From the NCBI RefSeq assembly GCF_000194625.1, contig NC_015320.1, positions 558,001 to 622,000 of the forward strand: 64,000 bases of DNA, given 5' to 3'. The notes below the pieces were generated by a model. That model did no database searches, was not told where the DNA came from, and worked only from the letters and a program-made list of their open reading frames with translations. Source of the DNA: Archaeoglobus veneficus SNP6. GTDB taxonomy: Archaea; Halobacteriota; Archaeoglobi; Archaeoglobales; Archaeoglobaceae. Shown in pieces: positions 14,814 to 22,816 of the stretch (its first letter is position 1; each line of letters begins with the position of its first letter). The translations under genes were made by a program, and so were the position numbers.

Positions 14814-15809
14814 ATGGCAGATGTTGAATATACTGCGTGGCTTTACTGTCCGAAAGGTGAGGAAAGCAAAGTTATCGAGCTGATTGAACAGTTTGGAAGA
14901 TCGTACAAGCAGAACGATAACTATCACAGTAAGGTTACCGAGTTCCAGGTTACAGTGGATGACGACGTTTACAACCTGATGGTTGCTCAGATCGTGGCCA
15001 GGAGGCTGCCGATAGGCATCACCAGGCAGAGGCGCGACCTCATAGGCGACCTGCTCCGTTACATCGTACAGGGTGAGGTAAACGCGACTATTGTAGGTGC
15101 TGATATTCAGGTTCCCGTTCAGATACAGAGCCAGCTCATTGACCTCCTGAGAAAGTCAGATTTACAGTTCGATCCTGACGGCGGAAAGCTGCTCGTAGGA
15201 AGGTTCTCTTACATCAAGCTGATGGCGCAGAACTTAGAATTTGCAGTCGATGAGCCGCTCAGCCTCAATGACATACTTATCTATCCAGAGCCGGCGATGG
15301 CAGACGTCAACGGAGCGGATTACGAGGAGGGAACCGTAGAAGCTCTCGCAGGAGCTTCCGCGAGCAGCTCAATCAGCAAGACGTTCACGTCTATACTGAC
15401 GAACACCATCAGGGTAGCCGGAGTTATCCAGGTAGGCGTTAGCGTTTACCTGGAGCTCCGCCAGGTGGACGCAACCTATCCAGGTACCGCGAGCATCGAC
15501 AGCATCACAGTGGAACTTTACGAGTACGACGGTGTAACAGCTAATCTGATAGGTAGCAAGACGAAGACAGTCAGCAAGAGCATCAGCGGAACTGCTGCAG
15601 CGAACACGACTTTCAGCGAGCTGTTCAACTTCAAAATACCTATCTCTTCACCGAAGACATTCAACGAGAGTAATTTCCTCCAGCTCAAGGTTACGGTTAA
15701 CTTCTCAGCAACGACTGACGCCAGCGCTACGACCACGACGATAGCGGCGGCAAGGATCAACTTCGCAAGAGGCAGTGATGAAACGTTCGTCATGCTTCCA
15801 GTTGTCTGA
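14814..15809 (+). CDS. Probable vertex/spike or turret protein
   Basis: The 331-aa product has an alpha/beta N-terminal domain (residues 1-170, starting ADVEYTAWLYCPKGEESKV) and a Ser/Thr/Ala-rich beta-sandwich-like C-terminal domain (residues ~180-331, with VGVSVYLELRQVD and LQLKVTVNFSATTD). Surface-exposed jelly-roll domains of this kind are usual in turret or spike proteins of icosahedral archaeal viruses. Placement after the capsid and membrane genes fits. The assignment is inference from composition and position. Confidence 0.5.
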   Translation: MADVEYTAWLYCPKGEESKVIELIEQFGRSYKQNDNYHSKVTEFQVTVDDDVYNLMVAQIVARRLPIGITRQRRDLIGDLLRYIVQGEVNATIVGADIQVPVQIQSQLIDLLRKSDLQFDPDGGKLLVGRFSYIKLMAQNLEFAVDEPLSLNDILIYPEPAMADVNGADYEEGTVEALAGASASSSISKTFTSILTNTIRVAGVIQVGVSVYLELRQVDATYPGTASIDSITVELYEYDGVTANLIGSKTKTVSKSISGTAAANTTFSELFNFKIPISSPKTFNESNFLQLKVTVNFSATTDASATTTTIAAARINFARGSDETFVMLPVV

Positions 15810-15819
15810 GGTGGTTCAA

Positions 15820-15918
15820 ATGGATACTCTCAAAATTTTTAAGGATCTGAAGGACATGCTGATAGACACAGGAATCGAACTCGATGGCAACATGATGCAT
15901 GCTCACGAGGTGATGTGA
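15820..15918 (+). CDS. 32-aa viral ORF
   Basis: The ORF sits between two structural genes with a GAGGTGG ribosome-binding site at 15809-15815. The peptide starts MDTLKIFKDLKDMLIDTGIE. The GAGGTGA near its 3' end also serves as Shine-Dalgarno for the next gene, whose TTG start directly follows its stop. A coupling or leader role is possible. Confidence 0.45.
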   Translation: MDTLKIFKDLKDMLIDTGIELDGNMMHAHEVM

Positions 15919-16218
15919 TTGGCGGAGATTATACCAGATTGTTCCGAGTTAAACCTTAAAGCAGCGGCTCCGGCTCCTGCTCAGGCTCCGAGCTCCACAA
16001 CAGCACCGGCATTGGTTGATGCTGTCAAGCCATGCCGCTGCTGGAAATCAAAGTTTGGAGATTATTTCGGACCTTCTGAGCCTGTCTTTTCGTTCGTTTA
16101 CTCTGAGAACTGGAAGCCCTTCAAGGTTGCAACTCCTCTGAAATTTGTTGAAAGGTGGGAGGTTTCTGAGCCTGTCTTTTCGTTCGTTTACTCTGAGAGG
16201 TGGGAGGTGTTACCGTGA
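15919..16218 (+). CDS. Viral protein with an internal SEPVFSFVYSE repeat
   Basis: A TTG start with GAGGTGA upstream gives 99 aa. The first third is Pro/Ala-rich (AAAPAPAQAPSSTTAPA). The C-terminal part contains SEPVFSFVYSE twice, each followed by a Trp (ENW.., ERWEV), because of a 35-bp DNA repeat (16074-16108 and 16164-16198). The stop overlaps the next start (GTGA). It may be a surface or adsorption protein whose repeats allow length variation. No known family. Confidence 0.55.
   Translation: MAEIIPDCSELNLKAAAPAPAQAPSSTTAPALVDAVKPCRCWKSKFGDYFGPSEPVFSFVYSENWKPFKVATPLKFVERWEVSEPVFSFVYSERWEVLP
16074..16108 (+). repeat. 35-bp direct repeat, copy 1 (copy 2 at 16164-16198)
   Basis: Two exact 35-bp copies start 90 bp apart inside one gene. 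The repeat unit begins TTCTGAGCCTGTCTTTTCG. An 11-bp AGGTGGGAGGT follows or precedes the copies, so the duplicated segment was originally longer. Ninety bp is a multiple of three, so gain or loss of a unit keeps the reading frame. Confidence 0.9.
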
Positions 16219-16730
16219 GTGAGTGGACGATTTCTGAGTATGATAGCGCTGGAGACATCACAAGCGTAGTATTAGACAGCGTTAATGCCGTCGAAGGAAA
16301 CTACTGCCTGAAGCTCAAGATAGCAGCCTACAGTAGCACGTTATCTGAAACACATTCGATAACTGTAACTAAAAATAACTTCAGCTACAGGAATGTAAGA
16401 GTAATATTCTGGCTTAAAACAGTGGATCTATCCTCCGCCGTATTCAGGGTAACACATCCATCTTACGGCTCAGTGAACTTAAACACAGGCGGCGTGTGGA
16501 AGCTCTACAGAGTAACTTTCTACTACGACCTATTACTCCTCAGAAAGCAGATAGTAGTGGAAGAATGGGACGACACGATATCGGATTTTGTCGAGAAGAA
16601 CAGGATAGACGCTGGCGCAGGTGATCCGGATCCTGGAACTATCAGCTTCCAGCTTTATATCAAGGCCACAGGAACCGCAGGGTACTCACCGACGGCGTAT
16701 CTCGATTATACCGAACTGCACGCAGCATAA
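16215..16730 (+). CDS. Beta-sandwich viral protein, probable receptor-binding/decoration
   Basis: The GTG at 16215 overlaps the upstream TGA (GTGA) and is preferred over the open frame from 16200. The 171-aa product is nearly all beta strand with a CBM/jelly-roll-like pattern (SVNAVEGNYCLKLKIAAYS, VRVIFWLKTVDLS, ISFQLYIKATGTAGY). Such domains often bind glycans, which would fit adsorption to the host S-layer. It is the last rightward gene and converges with int(C) with a 16-bp gap. Confidence 0.55.
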   Translation: MSEWTISEYDSAGDITSVVLDSVNAVEGNYCLKLKIAAYSSTLSETHSITVTKNNFSYRNVRVIFWLKTVDLSSAVFRVTHPSYGSVNLNTGGVWKLYRVTFYYDLLLLRKQIVVEEWDDTISDFVEKNRIDAGAGDPDPGTISFQLYIKATGTAGYSPTAYLDYTELHAA

Positions 16731-16746
16731 AAAACTCTTTAATTTT

Positions 16747-17622
16747 TTAGAACGGGAATTCGTCGGCTATTTTCGTATAAAGCTCGTCTGCATCCTCGAC
16801 GAGATCCAGGTAATACCTGTCTATAACTGCCTTACCCACTCGGCCCTGTATAAAGTTGATCAGAGTCTCGGCCGTCACGCCGAGCTGGAGCTTCTTCTCT
16901 TTGATCTTTCTCTTCAGGAAATTGGTATGCCATTTTCTGAGCTGCTCCGGCAGGATAATCCTGTCCGCGAGCTTCGCGCCTTTAACGGTAGTCTCCTTGA
17001 TGTCTATCCTCTTGAGCTGCCTGGCGAAATCTGCCGGCATATATGCGTAGTACGTCCTCTTTGTTCCTGCCTTGCTCTTCAGCTCATACGTCGGATATCT
17101 CGCATAGTTTCCGTGGAACTCCAGCTTATTCTTATCGAAGGTTCTTAGGAGTTCAAGGGCCTCACGGAGTCGCAGGCCTGTATATGCAAGCAGCCTTATC
17201 AGGATCTGCCGCCTCTCATCCTTCTTAACCTTCGGAGAATTGAGGGCCTCTATGATCTTCTCATCTGTCGTAAACGCCTCTTCCGGCGGCCTTGGCTGCG
17301 TTCCTGGTATGTCTATTACGGCCTGGAAGTCCATTAACTCACTCTTCTTTCGGATGCCTGACTTTATCAGGAACCTCATAAACGTCCTTATCGCCTTGCG
17401 GTGGTGCCTCTGCGGATAGTCCTTATAGATGTTGTACAGCTCATGAGGATCGTTGATCTTCTTGCCGGCTATTGTCTGCTCCAGGTCACGGAGGTACTGC
17501 TCTGCTGTCTCCTTACTGACTTCCTTAAACAGCCATTCCTTAAACTCTTCTTTATATTTATCGTAATCTAAAACAGCTTCATTAAAAGCCTCGGCAGCCC
17601 TTTCTTTATACAGGCCCCTCAA
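16747..17622 (-). CDS. Int(C): catalytic part of the element 1 tyrosine integrase
   Basis: The 291-aa frame opens with a TTG inside the att core. Residues ~1-110 form the helical core-binding domain. The catalytic domain carries the first Arg in AYTGLRLREALELL, a basic RKWHTNFLKR segment, and the C-terminal FIQGRVGKAVIDRYYLDLVE with the likely Tyr nucleophile. Read across attP it joins Int(N) residue 93 without a frame change, making a 381-aa SSV-type integrase. In the provirus it can only be made from an internal start, so it is probably inactive until the gene is restored. Confidence 0.85.
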   Translation of the reverse strand: MRGLYKERAAEAFNEAVLDYDKYKEEFKEWLFKEVSKETAEQYLRDLEQTIAGKKINDPHELYNIYKDYPQRHHRKAIRTFMRFLIKSGIRKKSELMDFQAVIDIPGTQPRPPEEAFTTDEKIIEALNSPKVKKDERRQILIRLLAYTGLRLREALELLRTFDKNKLEFHGNYARYPTYELKSKAGTKRTYYAYMPADFARQLKRIDIKETTVKGAKLADRIILPEQLRKWHTNFLKRKIKEKKLQLGVTAETLINFIQGRVGKAVIDRYYLDLVEDADELYTKIADEFPF

Positions 17623-17655
17623 GCCAGCGCCTTTTCCTGACTCGGCAACCCCCGC
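17613..17655. repeat. attR core of element 1
   Basis: These 43 bp are an exact copy of 4310-4352 (5' half of tRNA-Leu including the anticodon loop). Host DNA starts at 17656. Because the core is the 5' half, the DNA right of it is the original upstream flank and promoter of the tRNA-Leu gene. Confidence 0.92.
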
Positions 17656-17830
17656 TTGGGATTTCCAACGTTGAACTTAAGATCAAAGATGCCACATCGT
17701 GGGTTGCTACGATTGGCGTTGCACCCAGCAACCCCGCTATGCATAGAGCATACACCAATGGTTTTAAAGGTTTTTGCTTGCTGCCCACTCTGCACCGTTA
17801 AACACTTTCGCATCACTGAAAAAGCATTTA

Positions 17831-18790
17831 ATGCTTCTGAGTCAACTCTATTCGATGCAGAGCAATAGGCTCAAAGGCCGCCTTATGGCACAGATTGGCA
17901 AATTCAGGCAGTTCGTTGATAGTTACTGTTCTGAACTCGATGAGGTCAGAAAGAGGGCAATGCCAAAGCTCTCGGACATAGAGTTCTTCGAACTCGAAAC
18001 GGGGGGAAAGTGGTACCTCGATGTCCTAAGGGGGAGAAGAGTTGTTGGAGTTGATGGAAGTCAGATCATGCCCCTGAAGGAAGTAGGCATCCCCGTTGGA
18101 GCTGTTCAGGTTGCGAAGGTCTTTGTTGTACACGGGAAAGGGGATCACGACGTGGATTATTATTCTGAGTTCGTACCCATGGAAGGTAACGTCGATTTGA
18201 AACGTTTCCAGATGGAGGCAGAAGTGCTGATGGAGGAAATGGATGGTAGGAGCTGGCTATTCTTCGATGGCAGCTTTATACCGACGTTCTCAGCAGAACT
18301 AAGCGAAGATCTGAAGAAAAAGTACCTGAATGCGATGCTGACACTCGTGAGGAAAAGCGAGGAAACGAGAACACCACTCATTGGCTACGTTGACAGGAGC
18401 TACGCCAAAGACCTTGCAAGAACTCTCGGATTCGACGTCTACGATACCTTCCTTCTCTCCGAAATGAAACCGATGACGTATACCGCGCCTCTCCTATCGC
18501 CACGCAGAGACGTCGGAGACATATGTTATGCTTACATGCGCATTACACCATCTTTACCAGTGAGAATCGAGTACCCTGCCTGGATGAAAGATGAAGGATT
18601 GCACCACGAGGTTATAAGGGTCGTTGCAGCCGAGTGCATGCTTGGCAGCACGAGAGGTTACCCGTACATCCTCGAGAGGGCGCACGCACGTGCAGTTATA
18701 AGCAACGAGGAAAGGATGTACTTCATGAAGGTTATAGGAAGCAGAGGTGTGTCGTTCAAATGGATGAGCAAGGTGAGAAAGGTGGGATAA
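17831..18790 (+). CDS. nurA: NurA-family 5'-3' nuclease
   Basis: The 319-aa protein fits NurA, the nuclease that acts with HerA helicase in archaeal DNA-end resection. The first conserved strand with the metal-binding Asp is in RRVVGVDGSQIMP (residues ~70). Further motifs are SWLFFDGSFIPTF (~150) and PLIGYVDRSYAKDL. The start is uncertain (17831, 17855 or later) because no Shine-Dalgarno is visible. It overlaps the following HAS-barrel gene by 31 bp, indicating one operon. The herA helicase itself is not in the window. Confidence 0.82.
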   Translation: MLLSQLYSMQSNRLKGRLMAQIGKFRQFVDSYCSELDEVRKRAMPKLSDIEFFELETGGKWYLDVLRGRRVVGVDGSQIMPLKEVGIPVGAVQVAKVFVVHGKGDHDVDYYSEFVPMEGNVDLKRFQMEAEVLMEEMDGRSWLFFDGSFIPTFSAELSEDLKKKYLNAMLTLVRKSEETRTPLIGYVDRSYAKDLARTLGFDVYDTFLLSEMKPMTYTAPLLSPRRDVGDICYAYMRITPSLPVRIEYPAWMKDEGLHHEVIRVVAAECMLGSTRGYPYILERAHARAVISNEERMYFMKVIGSRGVSFKWMSKVRKVG

Positions 18791-19284
18791 AAGGAAGGGT
18801 TGTGAGAGTTCTCTCTCACGCCGAGTTTGAAGCTGAACTCGATGCAGAAGCTGGAGACGTTGTTAGGGCTGGAGATATCATTGCGGTAGTTACCTCCATT
18901 CATCAGGAAGAGCCTGACTACGTCAAATACCTCAGCGATCTCGAAAAGGAAGAAATCAAGAAATTCCTCCCAGACGTAGCGGAAGGAAAGAAGATTGCAA
19001 AATGCGTTGTGCTTTGTAGAGCAGATTTAAGCGAAGCGAGGAAATCGCCGAAGATAGGAGAGAACGTTGAAAAAGTTGACGATATATTCTTGAGAGAGCT
19101 TCACTTCTCCAGTGGAGAGTTCAGAATCCCCTACCTGATACCTCTCCTCCAGAAGTGCAAAGACGTCTCAATTGCCCGATCGCTGCTTTACCGGCTGATG
19201 GAGCTTATTCCAGAAGAGAAGGAATTGCTGAAGATCATACTTGCGGAGATAGAGTACAGCATGATGAGGGGTGTGGAGCTATAG
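18760..19284 (+). CDS. HAS-barrel domain protein
   Basis: The 174-aa product starts MDEQGEKGGIKGRVVRVLSH and contains the short beta-barrel seen at the N-terminus of HerA and ATP synthase subunits (residues ~8-45, AEAGDVVRAGDIIAVVTS). The rest is helical without a P-loop, so it is not HerA itself. Immediate linkage to nurA suggests it works with the NurA-HerA resection machine, perhaps as an adaptor that competes for or mimics the HerA barrel. Confidence 0.6.
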   Translation: MDEQGEKGGIKGRVVRVLSHAEFEAELDAEAGDVVRAGDIIAVVTSIHQEEPDYVKYLSDLEKEEIKKFLPDVAEGKKIAKCVVLCRADLSEARKSPKIGENVEKVDDIFLRELHFSSGEFRIPYLIPLLQKCKDVSIARSLLYRLMELIPEEKELLKIILAEIEYSMMRGVEL

Positions 19285-19297
19285 CTCAGTGTATGGT

Positions 19298-19837
19298 TCA
19301 GCGGAGATCACCGAGGCTTAGCAAGGGGATTAGCCTTACTCCTTTTTCTCTGAATGCTTCCGCTGCTCCCTCCTCTCTGTCAACAACCACCAAGACCGCT
19401 TCGACTTCACCACCCCTCGCCCTCACCCTTTCGACCGCTGAGAGAGCTGAAGAGCCAGTAGTGGTCACATCTTCCACGACGAGAATCTTGTCTCCTTTCT
19501 CAATTACACCAACGAGGTCGTCTTTGACACCGTAGTCCTTCTTCTGCTTCCTGAATATTGCATAGGGCTTTCCAGTTTCGAGAGATAGAGCTACTGCAAT
19601 GGGAACACCCCCGAGTTCAACGCATGCAATTCTCTGAAAGTCGAGAGCTTCTGAGTCTGCCAGTTCCTTCATTCCTTTTGCAATCATTGCAAGGATATCT
19701 GGATGTGTGCACGCGTGCTTAATGTCGATGTAAATGCTGCTTCTCTTTCCTGACGATAGAACGAAGTCCCCAAACCTTACCGCTCCAGTCTCCTTTAGTT
19801 TCTCAGCAATCTCCTTTTTTAACTCCCCATTCACCAC
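19298..19837 (-). CDS. pyrE: Orotate phosphoribosyltransferase
   Basis: The 179-aa protein makes orotidine 5'-phosphate from orotate and PRPP in UMP synthesis. The PRPP-binding motif KILVVEDVTTTGSSALSAV is at residues ~115-133, and GELGGVP-like ELGGVPIAVA and the YAIFRKQKKDYG loop are present. Length is typical. It overlaps the carS stop by 7 bp in a two-gene leftward unit. Confidence 0.93.
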   Translation of the reverse strand: MVNGELKKEIAEKLKETGAVRFGDFVLSSGKRSSIYIDIKHACTHPDILAMIAKGMKELADSEALDFQRIACVELGGVPIAVALSLETGKPYAIFRKQKKDYGVKDDLVGVIEKGDKILVVEDVTTTGSSALSAVERVRARGGEVEAVLVVVDREEGAAEAFREKGVRLIPLLSLGDLR

Positions 19838-20370
19838 GGAACCTCCTTCAGGCCGAGTTTGTAGGCAATGATGTTAGTTACGAGGTGCAGCAGAGGTGTG
19901 AGTATCAGCCCAGCTATTATTACTTCCGACGTGTAAAGCTTTTCGAATCCTTCAACTCTGCTCGCAAGCAGTAATGCAAAGACGAGGAATCCGAGCTGGT
20001 CGAGAATGGGGAAGCTTGCTCCCCTTTCGACTCCAAACCTCCTCTTTATAAAGCTCCCGAAAGCGTCCCCACACAGCGAGCCGAAGGAAAGCGAAAAGGC
20101 GAGAAGCAGAAAGGTGCTGTATTCAAGGGATGAGAATAACTCCACACCGACGAATTTCTCAATGAAAAGCTGGATATGGGCAACAAGTAAACCGCCGGAA
20201 ACCCCAGCAACAAAACCCCTGATGGTTTTCCCGTTTCCGAGAATTCTTTTGCCGTCTACGAAGTTTTTGCCTAAATCTATGGGTGTCCCGCCTCCAAACA
20301 CGACCGCGAAGTTGTTGGGAGTGTATGCAGGGAGGAGGAGCCAGATAGTTTTGGCAATCAATATGAGCAT
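19831..20370 (-). CDS. carS: CDP-archaeol synthase
   Basis: The 179-aa membrane protein transfers CTP onto unsaturated archaetidic acid, forming CDP-archaeol for polar-lipid headgroup attachment. Family motifs are visible: PAYTPNNFAVVFGGGTPIDLGK, RILGNGKTIRGFVAG and GSLCGDAFGSFIKRRFG, with about five hydrophobic spans. It is divergent from the tetraether-synthase-like gene across 124 bp, a lipid-synthesis pair. The minus-strand TATA is AATATATAAAAAAG near 20397. Confidence 0.92.
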   Translation of the reverse strand: MLILIAKTIWLLLPAYTPNNFAVVFGGGTPIDLGKNFVDGKRILGNGKTIRGFVAGVSGGLLVAHIQLFIEKFVGVELFSSLEYSTFLLLAFSLSFGSLCGDAFGSFIKRRFGVERGASFPILDQLGFLVFALLLASRVEGFEKLYTSEVIIAGLILTPLLHLVTNIIAYKLGLKEVPW

Positions 20371-20494
20371 AGTCCGTAGGCTTCCCTTTTTTATATATTC
20401 CTTTCGCTGCTGTAGAATTGCTGGGCGGTGCGTTTTGAACGAAACGTTGATATATTCTCCCTTCCACTATTTTCTGTCTCTGGAGGTGATTCAC

Positions 20495-22039
20495 GTGGAA
20501 ATCAAGCTGCCTTATAAGACACTTTCACTGTGTCCGGAATGTCTTAAGGTTCTCAACGCTGAAGTTTACGAGGACAGTGGGAAAGTGATGATTAGAAAGA
20601 CTTGCCCCGATCATGGTGAGTTCACGGAGGTTTACTGGGGTGACGTTGAGCTTTTCAAAAAAGCTGCCCGCTTTGCCCACGATGGGCTGGGAATCCAGAC
20701 ACCCCTTACAGATACTAAAGATGGCTGCCCCTTTTCCTGCGGGCTGTGCCCACTACATAAAAGTCACACTGCTTTGCTCAACATAGTTCTCACGAATCGT
20801 TGCGATTTAGCCTGCTGGTACTGCTTCTTCTATGCAAAACGCGCTGGATACGTTTACGAGCCGAGTGTAGAGCAGATTGCCCGGATGGTAAGAACTGCAA
20901 GGAACATGAAGCCCGTCGGATGCAACGCCGTCCAGCTTACTGGCGGAGAACCGACGCTCAGGGATGACCTGATTGACATAATTAAAGCGATAAAGGCAGA
21001 AGGAATCGATCACATCCAGCTCAACACCAACGGTATCAGGCTCGCAAGAGAGCCGGATCTTGCCCTGAAGATCAGAGAAGCAGGAGTCAACACTGTCTAT
21101 CTCTCCTTTGACGGTGTTGACGAGAAGACAAACCCGAAGAACTTTCCAGAAGTACCGACGATCCTCAAGAACTGTAGAAGGGCTGAACTTGGAATTGTTT
21201 TTGTTCCTACTGTAATAAACACGGTAAACGACCATCAGCTTGGGGATATAATCCGTTTCGCAGCCGATAATATCGACGTTGTTAGAGGAGTCAACATTCA
21301 GCCAGTCAGCCTTGTAGGGAGTATGCCGAAGAAGGAAAGGGCAAGGTACAGAATAACGATTCCGGATGTTATAAAGAGGATCGAGGAGCAGACAGGTGGG
21401 GAAATCTCGAGAGATGACTTTTATCCCGTTCCCAGCGTTACCCCAATATCCCACTTTGTCGAGGCTCTAACAAGCATCCCACAGTACGAGCTCACATCCC
21501 ACTTTGCATGCGGAATGGCCACCTATGTTTTCAAGATGAACGGCAGGCTTGTTCCCATAACGAGGTTCGTTGATGTGGAGGGCTTCTTCGAGTACCTCAA
21601 CGAGAAAGCTGACGAACTCAGGACGAGCAGGATAAAGACAATAAGGGCTTTAAAGGGAATACTCGACGTGAGAAAGTTCGTTGATCATGTAAAGGCTCCA
21701 AAGGGCTTTGACATTAGCAGAATCCTCTTTGACATCCTCGTCAAGCACGATTACACGAGTCTTGGCGAATTCCATGTGAAAGCTCTCTTCATAGGTATGA
21801 TGCACTTTCAGGATCTGTATAACTACGACATAGAGCGCGTTAAGCGCTGCGTTATCCATTACGGTGTTCCAGATGGCAGGATAATCCCGTTCTGCGCATT
21901 CAACGTGCTTCCAGAGGTATACAGGGACAAAATCCATGCGGAACACGGAATCCCTGTGGAGGAATGGGAACGAAGAACTGGCAGAAAGCTCAAAGACGAT
22001 ATATACAGAGTTGTTCGCAGACCGAAGGAACAAGAGTGA
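20495..22039 (+). CDS. tes: Radical SAM tetraether lipid synthase (Tes-like)
   Basis: The 514-aa protein has an N-terminal zinc/Fe-S Cys set (LCPECLKVL and KDGCPFSCGLCPLHKSH), then the radical SAM motif TNRCDLACWYC (CX3CX2C) near residue 110, and LTGGEPTLR. This combination matches the Tes family (MJ0619 type) that couples two archaeols tail-to-tail into GDGT. The GTG at 20495 has GGAGGTGA 6-13 bp before it; longer open frame is noise. Divergence from carS supports a lipid role. Function is by family, not shown here. Confidence 0.85.
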   Translation: MEIKLPYKTLSLCPECLKVLNAEVYEDSGKVMIRKTCPDHGEFTEVYWGDVELFKKAARFAHDGLGIQTPLTDTKDGCPFSCGLCPLHKSHTALLNIVLTNRCDLACWYCFFYAKRAGYVYEPSVEQIARMVRTARNMKPVGCNAVQLTGGEPTLRDDLIDIIKAIKAEGIDHIQLNTNGIRLAREPDLALKIREAGVNTVYLSFDGVDEKTNPKNFPEVPTILKNCRRAELGIVFVPTVINTVNDHQLGDIIRFAADNIDVVRGVNIQPVSLVGSMPKKERARYRITIPDVIKRIEEQTGGEISRDDFYPVPSVTPISHFVEALTSIPQYELTSHFACGMATYVFKMNGRLVPITRFVDVEGFFEYLNEKADELRTSRIKTIRALKGILDVRKFVDHVKAPKGFDISRILFDILVKHDYTSLGEFHVKALFIGMMHFQDLYNYDIERVKRCVIHYGVPDGRIIPFCAFNVLPEVYRDKIHAEHGIPVEEWERRTGRKLKDDIYRVVRRPKEQE

Positions 22040-22229
22040 CTTTTCAACCGTATAACCTTTTCCCGAATTCTATGAAGAAAGAAGTAAAGTCCATGGGTTG
22101 TCTATCTTTTTAAAGAGCAAGCATAATCAGAGATGGGCGATTCAGAGTTGCTGCAGCCTTAAGAAACTTTTAAATTTTGTATTTGATCATAAGTGTTGAA
22201 ATCAGACTAATGTTAAGAAAAATCAAAGA

Positions 22230-22760
22230 TTAAAGCACCTTAACCCTCAGCTTCGTCAAATCTTCTTTAATTTCGGCGTTAATCCCTACCCCAGCGAAGA
22301 CTTCTTCAAGAAATACCTTTATAAAATTCTTCGTAATTTCATTACCGAGAATTAGCGTGAACTCGTTTTCAGCTGTCCTATTTATCCTGAAGAAGTTACA
22401 GGCTTCAAGTCTTTCGAGAATATAATCAACAGACTTCCCCCTGAACTGCTCCGCATGACTCTTCGCCACCTCCCTGTGTAACTCCCAGAACTTGTCCTTT
22501 TCTGGATGAGTTTCCACGAGTCTCAAAAAAGCTATCCAGTGGTCTATATCGAGAATTACGTGTTCACCTTCAGCAAGCATTTCAACGTAAATTTTGATCT
22601 TTTCACTGTCGTAATATTCCAGATCCTGATGAGTATAGTAAAACTTGAGAGCTTTTCTTATAATTTCACTCTGTGATTGTCTGGATTTTTCTCTGAGCCT
22701 GTTGAATATCTCATGGCTTTCATCATCGAAAGCTATCGTAACCCTAACTGGATTTTTCAT
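22230..22760 (-). CDS. RHH-domain regulator with large C-terminal domain
   Basis: Residues 1-45 (VRVTIAFDDESHEIFNRL then SQSEIIRKALKFYY) form a ribbon-helix-helix DNA-binding domain. Residues 50-176 form an alpha/beta domain of unknown ligand (DHWIAFLRLVETHPEKDKFW, then FRINRTAENEFTLIL). It resembles a paralogous Archaeoglobus family. It is divergent from amt1, so it may regulate that gene. The 190 bp upstream of its stop (22040-22229) hold no other gene. Confidence 0.7.
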   Translation of the reverse strand: MKNPVRVTIAFDDESHEIFNRLREKSRQSQSEIIRKALKFYYTHQDLEYYDSEKIKIYVEMLAEGEHVILDIDHWIAFLRLVETHPEKDKFWELHREVAKSHAEQFRGKSVDYILERLEACNFFRINRTAENEFTLILGNEITKNFIKVFLEEVFAGVGINAEIKEDLTKLRVKVL

Positions 22761-22816
22761 GCTTCAGCATCACCACCATGGGTTTAAAAATTTTGTGAGC
22801 AAATCACAAGTTTTGT

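Larger units (their letters stand above)
4310..17655. mobile_element. Element 1: integrated double-jelly-roll-type archaeal provirus (13.3 kb)
   Basis: The element is bounded by an exact 43-bp direct repeat and carries about 35 mostly small genes, none housekeeping. It holds a split tyrosine integrase at its two ends, a HerA/FtsK-like packaging ATPase, a predicted double-jelly-roll capsid protein, tiny membrane proteins and several RHH/AbrB regulators. Genes 4.6-10.7 kb run leftward and genes 10.7-16.7 kb run rightward from a central divergent promoter; int(C) is leftward. No DNA polymerase, primase or tail genes are seen. The composition matches the STIV/TKV4/MVV lineage of tailless icosahedral viruses. 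All reading frames look intact, so it may be active. Confidence 0.85.

Noticed and set aside
15919-16218. Idea that the two 35-bp repeats start a CRISPR array.
   Set aside because: Only two copies, inside a coding frame, with a spacing that preserves codons and no cas genes.
4310-17655. Element 1 as a fusellovirus-like provirus because of the SSV-type integrase.
   Set aside because: No fusellovirus-like coat proteins are seen; the packaging ATPase and the beta-rich capsid candidate point to the tailless icosahedral lineage.
17722-17735. GCAACCCCGCT near attR of element 1, resembling the tRNA 5' end, as a possible second att relic.
   Set aside because: Only about 10 bp match, and no integrase or further tRNA sequence follows, unlike the relic at 61753.
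17606-17816. Minus-strand frames with signal-peptide-like text (MGSKQKPLKPLVYALCIAGLL) just right of attR.
   Set aside because: The frame runs into the tRNA half of attR and has no ribosome-binding site. This stretch is the former upstream flank of tRNA-Leu and is better read as promoter DNA.
20006-20494. N-terminal extension of the tes frame over carS.
   Set aside because: It overlaps carS and its promoter antisense; GGAGGTGA before the GTG at 20495 marks the real start.
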